Positions 1 through 3,971 of a stretch of 7,697 nt of DNA are shown piece after piece. The translations under genes and the position numbers were made by a program. Origin of the DNA: Candidatus Bathyarchaeota archaeon. GTDB lineage: Archaea > Thermoproteota > Bathyarchaeia > Bathyarchaeales > UBA233. The stretch is from contig SOJA01000179.1 of assembly GCA_004376975.1 (NCBI GenBank), positions 1 to 7,697 on the forward strand, written 5' to 3'. The notes under the pieces are model-generated. The model did no database searches. It was not told the DNA's origin and saw only the letters and a program-made list of their open reading frames with translations. Within the stretch, counting starts at the first letter, position 1; each line of letters starts with the position of its first letter.

Positions 1-190
1 TTCCCGAATTAAAAATCAATGTAGCTGTCTTCGGTCTTTTCAGTCTAAACACTAGGCCTGGAAACTGTTCTGGACGATATTCTACGCCTGGAAAACTTTT
101 TACCACAGCGTTTAAATCAATTTTCTGATTCAACGTTGCAGCGGCAACAACATTTTCGATATGTAAATATACGTATTTACGTTCTGACAT
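1..190 (-). CDS. tbp: TATA-binding protein (TBP), N-terminal part only; runs off the window
   Basis: TBP is the basal factor that bends promoter DNA at the TATA box and, with TFB, recruits archaeal RNA polymerase. Only the first 63 residues are present; the gene is cut by the window edge. The visible part is most of the first of TBP's two symmetric repeats: the DNA-contacting Asn at residue 13 (IENVVAAATL), the PEQFPGLVFRLKRPKTATLI segment at 40-59, and the two intercalating phenylalanines of repeat one at F43 and F60. The wording is close to the archaeal consensus, closer than the second TBP gene in this window. The ATG at 190 is chosen because the protein starts a few residues before the first strand, as in the family, and TATA-like sequence lies just upstream. 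It is the third gene in a minus-strand row after the other TBP and a RAM-domain protein, but a 168-base gap with its own TATA-like element suggests separate transcription. The family call is very secure. Confidence 0.95.
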   Translation of the reverse strand, partial: MSERKYVYLHIENVVAAATLNQKIDLNAVVKSFPGVEYRPEQFPGLVFRLKRPKTATLIFNSG

Positions 191-222
191 GAACACCACT
201 TCTTATAAGCGAAGTTTAAATG

Positions 223-234
223 CCTCTTATATTA
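223..234 (-). promoter_or_regulatory. Candidate TATA box for the partial TBP gene
   Basis: On the minus strand this reads TTAATATAAGAG, a good archaeal TATA match about 35-45 bases before the ATG at 190. It would place the transcription start about 10-20 bases ahead of the start codon. Two further TATA-like stretches follow downstream (211-221 and 201-209), so the exact element is uncertain. If TBP regulates itself, this is where it would bind; that is speculation. Confidence 0.35.
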
Positions 235-358
235 AGTCTTAGGTTAACAAGGCGGAGAGCGCACTAAGGTTATAATTTCCTAAACAAGTTTCGGGCGTAG
301 TCTCTTTCTACCACGTTCATGCTTCGCATATCTTTGTATGGGACAAGCGTTAAGTTGT

Positions 359-592
359 TCAACTTTTTCCTTCGATCGCTATCATTGTTGTTGCGGATTG
401 CACTCCTTCAATTTGCGTTATCATTTTATAGATTTGGTTTAGGTTTTCCATCGAATCCGCTTCAATGACTGCTACTACATCATAGGGTCCGTACAGCATA
501 AACGCCTCTCTAACGCTCTGGATTCCACGTAGCCTCTGTAACACTTCTCTTTCTTTTTCCAGTTCTGTGTTCACGAACATGAAGACTCTCAC
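359..592 (-). CDS. Stand-alone Lrp/AsnC ligand-binding (RAM) domain protein
   Basis: A 77-residue protein made only of the effector-binding and oligomerising half of Lrp/AsnC regulators, with no helix-turn-helix. The visible pattern is beta-alpha-beta-beta-alpha-beta: strand MRVFMFVN at 1-8, helix at 10-22, a VREAFMLYGPYDVVAVIEA block at 27-45 with the family's G-x-YD turn (G35, Y37, D38), a helix at about 48-60, and a last strand ATTMIAIE at 67-74. Such stand-alone RAM domains usually form dimers or higher oligomers, bind amino acids or similar small ligands, and sometimes partner full-length Lrp proteins. The start is GTG at 592, preceded by a G-rich stretch (GGGGAA) about 4 bases upstream; a later ATG at 580 would cut the first strand. 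It lies 73 bases after the complete TBP gene on the same strand and could be co-transcribed with it. A link to transcription control is suggested by position only; the ligand is unknown. Confidence 0.88.
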   Translation of the reverse strand: MRVFMFVNTELEKEREVLQRLRGIQSVREAFMLYGPYDVVAVIEADSMENLNQIYKMITQIEGVQSATTMIAIEGKS

Positions 593-665
593 TTAATTCC
601 CCACTTAGAGAAGGCTCTTACGTTTCCACTTAATGACCTAGAAATTTTGTTCTCATGCATTTAGG

Positions 666-1235
666 TTATTTGTGTATTAGATCTTGTTCTTTTAGTTTAC
701 GTAAGACCTTGTTGACAGCGATGTTGACTTCCTCCTCTTTTTTAAGTCCTGTGCAAACAAGTTTTCCGGAAGCGAAGATGAGGATTACTGCTTTAGGTTC
801 ACTTATGCGATAAATGACTGCTGGAAACTGTTCAGGCTCGTATATTATACTGCCACCACTACGTCTTCCAGCCTCGCAGAACCCTACAAGGTCAATTTTT
901 CCACCGAGATTAGCATTCGCAACAATGTTCTGCACAGTTATGCGGGGCTTACCAGTCATAAGTATACCGCCTTTCCTTAACTGTTTAATTACTTTTTTAA
1001 CGGCTTTTTTCGCTTCGTTCTCCGATTTAGCCCCAACACACACCATTTTTCCAGTTGTAAAAAGCAAAGTAGCCGTTCTAGGCTTCTTTAGCCTGAAAAC
1101 TGCACCTGGAAACCGTTCATGATGATACTCTACAAAGGGAAAAGCGTTTGCAATGGCTTCTAAATCAAGCTTGTGCGGCAGAGTCACTGTAACTACGACA
1201 TTGACGATTTTCACGAATGGTTTAAAGTTCGACAT
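666..1235 (-). CDS. tbp: TATA-binding protein (TBP), divergent paralogue
   Basis: A full-length 189-residue TBP with both repeats of the saddle fold: about residues 8-90 and 99-185. All four intercalating phenylalanines are present (F42, F59, F137, F154), as are the two minor-groove asparagines (N12 and N103). The stirrup segments ERFPGAVFRL and EQFPAVIYRI are recognisable. Differences from the usual archaeal form: the Thr expected in the first GKMVxTG motif is Val (GKMVCVG, V67) while the second keeps it (GKLVCTG, T162); the protein is lysine-rich; and the acidic tail common in archaeal TBPs is missing, the protein ending EQDLIHK. The ATG at 1235 has an AGGAG Shine-Dalgarno 11 bases upstream. 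It is the first of three minus-strand genes, the third of which is another TBP, so this is one of at least two TBPs in the genome. It may serve a promoter subset; that is inference. The family call is secure. Confidence 0.95.
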   Translation of the reverse strand: MSNFKPFVKIVNVVVTVTLPHKLDLEAIANAFPFVEYHHERFPGAVFRLKKPRTATLLFTTGKMVCVGAKSENEAKKAVKKVIKQLRKGGILMTGKPRITVQNIVANANLGGKIDLVGFCEAGRRSGGSIIYEPEQFPAVIYRISEPKAVILIFASGKLVCTGLKKEEEVNIAVNKVLRKLKEQDLIHK

Positions 1236-1246
1236 TAGTGATGTCG

Positions 1247-1251
1247 CTCCT
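1247..1251 (-). promoter_or_regulatory. Shine-Dalgarno site of the complete TBP gene
   Basis: AGGAG on the minus strand, 11 bases before the ATG at 1235. It supports that start and implies a leadered transcript. Confidence 0.5.
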
Positions 1252-1358
1252 AGAAATGCACAATCAAACGTAAATTAGGCTTCGCGGTATATGTATTTTA
1301 TTGGGTTCAAATAGACAAAGCCGACGCCCAAGACGGGGTTGGTCACAGTTTGTTCTTT

Positions 1359-1828
1359 GTGGATGATCAGACTTTAATGAAGGTTGTTGCGTTATTCGGT
1401 GAAGAAGCTGTTAAGGTATCCAAGTTCTCAAAGGAGTGCACAAGGTTACAGATAAGGAGATAGCGGATGAAACTCAAGTAAACATCCATGTAGTTCGTGA
1501 GACTCTTTACAAGCTAGTTGACCATTCTCTTGTCGTCCTTATTCAGTAACGGACGAGGAAATCCACTGGTTTGTTTACCATTGGAGGCTTCAGCCTGACC
1601 AGTTCGCTGGGTTCATCACATCCATGAAAAGGCTTGTTCTTGAAAGGGTGAAAACTAGGCTTCGTTACGAGATAAACCATGAGTTTTACAGTTGCCAAAC
1701 GCTATGATGTAAACGATACACCTTCGAGGAGGCAATCAAGCTCCTCTTTGAATGTCCCACATGTCACAAGCCAATGACCCATCTTAACACAGAAAATAGG
1801 ACAGATAAGAAAGGAACTAAGCGAGTAG
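1359..1828 (+). pseudogene. tfe: Decayed transcription initiation factor TFE-alpha gene
   Basis: TFE (the TFIIE-alpha homologue) helps open the promoter with RNA polymerase, TBP and TFB. No single frame encodes it here, but four consecutive segments together cover a whole TFE. Segment one (GTG 1359 to about 1436): VDDQTLMKVVALFGEEAVKV, the start of the winged helix. Segment two (about 1437-1530, frame shifted): TDKEIADETQVNIHVVRETL followed by YKLVDHSLV, the rest of the winged helix. Segment three (about 1537-1780): VTDEEIHWFVYHWRLQPDQF, a charged linker helix, then a zinc ribbon with CQTL-stop-C and CPTC. The in-frame TGA at 1705-1707 sits where Gly is expected in a C-x4-C knuckle, so GGA to TGA is the simplest change. 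Segment four (1781-1828): ILTQKIGQIRKELSE and a TAG, the family's C-terminal helix. Total length is about 156 codons against roughly 160-180 in the family. Three frameshifts plus a nonsense codon argue for real decay, although assembly errors could explain part. A functional copy probably lies elsewhere. Confidence 0.85.
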
Positions 1829-2126
1829 CCTATGGACGGTTGCGGTTCATCCAAAAAATCCACCCAAGCCAACTCCCAACTCTTGCAACCTTAAATATTC
1901 CACAAGCGCCAAGACTCAGCAGAACTCTTGAAAAGTCGTCACTAACCTTCACGGTTACAACTTTCATAATACTCTTTGAACGACATTTTAAATATTTTTT
2001 AGAAACTTCTGCTGAACTTTCAACGCTAGCGCTTTTAAATCAGTTACTAACTAATGTTCAGTGCGCGTAGAGCGGGCTTAGAGAGAGCAACATGACGAAA
2101 CGAAACTGGAAGAGGCGAGACACTCG
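1829..2126. other. AT-rich stretch without a convincing gene
   Basis: This holds the downstream flank of the TFE pseudogene and the presumed leader of the next gene. The longest plus-strand frame here (from 1774) begins inside the pseudogene's zinc ribbon and has no recognisable content. On the minus strand, 1967-1830 could encode 45 residues starting MKVVTVKVSDDFSRVLLSLG. The first half looks like the opening strand of a ribbon-helix-helix protein, but the rest (rich in Trp and Gly, ending NRNRP) does not fit, so I do not call it a gene. TATA-like sequence occurs at about 1983-1998 and 2032-2040. Confidence 0.5.
2032..2040 (+). promoter_or_regulatory. Candidate TATA box for the YkgJ-family gene
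   Basis: CTTTTAAAT, which would put transcription start near 2060-2065 and give a leader of about 60 bases before the start at 2127. The match is plain AT-rich sequence in an AT-rich region, so it is only a candidate. Confidence 0.3.
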
Positions 2127-2498
2127 TTGGCAAGTGGTATGGTCTGTGTGAGACATAAATGTGTGAAGTGTTGCTTAGAGACGAGGATGCCTCTTTCCAA
2201 TCTTGATTTAAATAGAATCCTAAAGCTCGGTTATGAACTTGAATGCTTCGCAGTGAAAACAGATGGGGAATGGCGTCTAAAGAATAACTCTGGGCGATGT
2301 GTTTTTCTCATAGAAGAGCGTTGTGGAATATATCCCCATCGACCTGAAGGATGCAGGCTATACCCACTAGTTTACGATGAAGACCTAAGAAAAGCGGTGA
2401 TCGATCCCCTATGTCCCTATGGTTGCCTATTTAAGATCCAAAAGAACGATGTCGAAAGATTAAACACCCTAATGCGCACGCTGGATTCAAGTACGTAA
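2127..2498 (+). CDS. YkgJ-family cysteine cluster protein
   Basis: A 123-residue member of the zinc/iron-chelating CxxCxxxCC family (UPF0153/YkgJ). The diagnostic cysteines are visible: an N-terminal C12-x2-C15-C16 cluster, then GRCVFL (C58), RCGIY (C66) and the hallmark RPEGCRLYP (C76), plus C96 and C100 in PLCPYGC. The helix MPLSNLDLNRILKLGY at 21-36 also matches the family. Members probably hold an Fe-S cluster or a metal ion; the biochemical role is not established, so none is assigned. The start is uncertain: TTG at 2127 has AGAGG about 11 bases upstream, while an in-frame ATG at 2139 would give MVCVRHKC and still keep all clustered cysteines. The reading frame is open back to 2082 with no other ATG. 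It stands alone between two gene-poor stretches, so its neighbours say little about its job. Confidence 0.85.
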   Translation: MASGMVCVRHKCVKCCLETRMPLSNLDLNRILKLGYELECFAVKTDGEWRLKNNSGRCVFLIEERCGIYPHRPEGCRLYPLVYDEDLRKAVIDPLCPYGCLFKIQKNDVERLNTLMRTLDSST

Positions 2499-2749
2499 CC
2501 AACACGAATGGCTGCAAGCTGTTCCGCAAAATGAAGACCTCGCATTTGTGTTCGTGGTCCCTCCAAAAAAGCCCATGGTCTGGATTGAACCCACACAGAG
2601 TGAAGATATCTCCCGCAAACCCTTTTTTTCTGTACAAGCGCATTCATATAATATCTTGGGTTTTATAGACTATAGATGTGAAGTTGATGATTAAAACATT
2701 CATGATGAAACTGAATGAGATACAACCCAGCCAATTATACATAAGTTCT

Positions 2750-2764
2750 GAAAAACTATATAAT
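2750..2764 (+). promoter_or_regulatory. TATA box with purine-rich BRE for the dCTP deaminase-like gene
   Basis: GAAAAACTATATAAT: an A-rich stretch of the type bound by TFB, directly followed by a strong TATA element (CTATATAAT). Transcription would start near 2785-2790, leaving a leader of about 20 bases that contains the Shine-Dalgarno site. It is the best promoter in the window by eye. Confidence 0.55.
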
Positions 2765-2794
2765 GTGAAAGTCTCAGTATTGCTAGAAGGTACT

Positions 2795-2800
2795 GGAGGT
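2795..2800 (+). promoter_or_regulatory. Strong Shine-Dalgarno site that decides a GTG start
   Basis: GGAGGT, a full match to the archaeal 16S rRNA anti-Shine-Dalgarno, 8 bases before GTG 2809. It makes the GTG the preferred start over any downstream codon. Confidence 0.7.
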
Positions 2801-2808
2801 TTCGATTA

Positions 2809-3330
2809 GTGGGTATCTTAGGTAAGGGCAAGTTGAAGGAGCTTATTGAAAAGTACAGGAGCATATACCCATACGATTATAATTTGCTTGATGGAGATGG
2901 CTACATCTTAACAGTTAAAGAGGAAACAACTCTTCACTACTTAGAACATAAAAACCTTATATCATATGAAATAGTGTTTGTACCGCCCAATTATGTGGCT
3001 CATTTAACAGCTAAAAGCAAGTATGGACGGATGGGATTATCTTTCTTGAATGCTGCAAAGGTTCACAGCGGATTTGTTGGAAGACTTGCTCTGGAACTCG
3101 TGAATCTGAGTAATGATCGTGTTCCAATCACAATCAAACGGGGAGATCCCTTTATGCATATCGAATTTGTTACAAGAGAAGGTGAACCAGCACCTTACCT
3201 TGGAGGGTACCAATTTCAATACTTGACTGATGAGGAACTGCAGATGTATGTTTCAATTCTGAAAAAGGTTTTCCTAAACTATGATGACCTCGCTAAAATA
3301 TGGTTTAAAAACAAGCGGTTGTCAATGTGA
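2809..3330 (+). CDS. dCTP deaminase/dUTPase-fold protein with altered active site
   Basis: A 173-residue protein of the trimeric dCTP deaminase/dUTPase superfamily, whose members deaminate dCTP to dUTP and/or hydrolyse dUTP to dUMP, supplying dTTP precursors and keeping uracil out of DNA. The core is clear: SKYGRMGLS at 70-78 matches the SSxxRxGL phosphate-binding motif (S70 and R74 kept, second Ser replaced by K71); GFVGRLALELVN at 88-99 matches GFxGxIxLExxN and keeps the glutamate that activates water in dCTP deaminases (E96); IKRGDPFMHIEF at 109-120 matches the PGxxIxQLxF strand. However, the usual A-x-x-I-D-x-G-F reads AAKVHSGF, so the conserved Asp is His (H86). The N-terminal SYDLRLG-like segment is also weak (GDGYILTV). 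Length is slightly below the usual 180-200. It has its own promoter. It may be a true deaminase with unusual chemistry or a nucleotide-binding relative; activity cannot be settled from sequence. Confidence 0.8.
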   Translation: MGILGKGKLKELIEKYRSIYPYDYNLLDGDGYILTVKEETTLHYLEHKNLISYEIVFVPPNYVAHLTAKSKYGRMGLSFLNAAKVHSGFVGRLALELVNLSNDRVPITIKRGDPFMHIEFVTREGEPAPYLGGYQFQYLTDEELQMYVSILKKVFLNYDDLAKIWFKNKRLSM

Positions 3331-3416
3331 AAATAAGCTGAATAGATATTTTGATTTTCAAGATTGATTTGAAATTCACAACCTTAATCAAGAGGCGTTA
3401 TTAACAAATCGTCTAG

Positions 3417-3426
3417 TTTAAATAAT
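3417..3426 (+). promoter_or_regulatory. Candidate TATA box for the L10e-PEP synthase operon
   Basis: TTTAAATAAT, centred about 40 bases before the ATG at 3460, so transcription would begin near 3445-3450 with a very short leader. The preceding 80 bases (3331-3410) show no gene. Confidence 0.45.
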
Positions 3427-3459
3427 ATTACATTTATGGTATGCTGAAGGGGAAAATTG

Positions 3460-3957
3460 ATGCATGCACGCAATTACAGAGCCGTTAAGGGGCAGCCTTA
3501 TACAAGAAAGAAGTTTATTAGAGGCTTTCCACCTTCGAAAATAGTCAAGTTCACAATGGGAGACACTAAATCAAAATTTGAATATGAAGCAAGACTTGTA
3601 GGTCGGAAAAAGGCGCAGATCCGCCATTGCGCTTTGGAGGCGGCGCGTATAGCTACAAACCGTCGTTTAGAGGGTGAACTTACAAACAGTTACTGCTTCC
3701 GTATTCTTCCCTATCCGCACATGATTCTTAGGGAGAACAAAATGATTTTCGGTGCACATGCAGATCGCCTTCAAGACGGTATGAAAAGATCATTTGGGAA
3801 ACCTATAGGAACCGCGGCACGAGTAAGATCCAACCAGACACTTATGAAGGTTAGCGTGAACGCGGATGGAGTAGAAACCGCTAAAGCGGCTTTGAAACTT
3901 GGAAAGTCCAAGCTTCCAATTCCCTGTAGAATAATTATCGAAAAGTTGTCAGCGTAA
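3460..3957 (+). CDS. rpl10e: 50S ribosomal protein L10e (uL16 family)
   Basis: A 165-residue component of the large ribosomal subunit that sits between the central protuberance and the A-site tRNA, the archaeal/eukaryotic form of bacterial L16. The typical opening is present (MHARNYRAVKGQPYTRKKFI), then the KIVKFTMGD strand, the basic helix CALEAARIATNRRLE, the FRILPYPHMILRENKM segment that faces the tRNA, and the loop GAHADRLQDGMKRSFGKPIG with the following basic strand. Length is usual for archaea. The ATG at 3460 is chosen: GAAGGGG ends 7 bases before it, and a TTG immediately upstream (3457) would add only one residue. It is first in a probable two-gene unit, with PEP synthase starting 14 bases after its stop; it is not in a ribosomal protein operon here. 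Confidence 0.97.
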   Translation: MHARNYRAVKGQPYTRKKFIRGFPPSKIVKFTMGDTKSKFEYEARLVGRKKAQIRHCALEAARIATNRRLEGELTNSYCFRILPYPHMILRENKMIFGAHADRLQDGMKRSFGKPIGTAARVRSNQTLMKVSVNADGVETAKAALKLGKSKLPIPCRIIIEKLSA

Positions 3958-3971
3958 GAGGCGAAAGCATC

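Larger units (their letters stand above)
2499..2808. other. Gene-poor stretch with an uninterpreted open frame and the promoter of the next gene
   Basis: No gene is recognised. A plus-strand frame is open from 2473 to the TAA at 2692-2694 and reads protein-like in places (AFVFVVPPKKPMVWIEP, then NILGFIDYRCEVDD), but it has no ATG in the right place and overlaps the end of the YkgJ gene. Two minus-strand frames of 70 and 76 codons cross the same bases. One of these may be a remnant. The last 60 bases hold the TATA box and Shine-Dalgarno site of the gene at 2809. Confidence 0.45.

Noticed and set aside
240..358. Short minus-strand peptide ORF (about 16-30 codons, ending NLFRKL) between the RAM gene and the partial TBP
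   Set aside because: It is too short to judge, has no clear start signal and no recognised homology.
814..1122. 102-codon plus-strand open frame
   Set aside because: It lies wholly antisense to the complete TBP gene and its translation resembles no family.
1705..1707. In-frame TGA between zinc-ribbon cysteines as a recoded selenocysteine codon
   Set aside because: Gly is the residue expected there, and three frameshifts elsewhere in the same gene show general decay; no SECIS-like hairpin was noted.
1774..2070. 98-codon plus-strand open frame as a gene
   Set aside because: Its ATG is a Met inside the zinc ribbon of the TFE pseudogene and the rest has no recognisable content.
2560..2610. tRNA-like T-loop (GGGTTCAATCC on the minus strand) followed by a T run
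   Set aside because: The would-be T stem has mismatches, and no acceptor, D or anticodon arm can be folded around it.
2417..2647. 70-76 codon minus-strand open frames
   Set aside because: They overlap the end of the YkgJ gene on the opposite strand, lack promoter or Shine-Dalgarno support, and match no family I know.
2684..2753. C/D-box sRNA-like motifs (TGATGA repeated, CTGA at about 2711 and 2749)
   Set aside because: The spacing of the boxes does not fit the C-D'-C'-D layout; one CTGA is only two bases after a C box.
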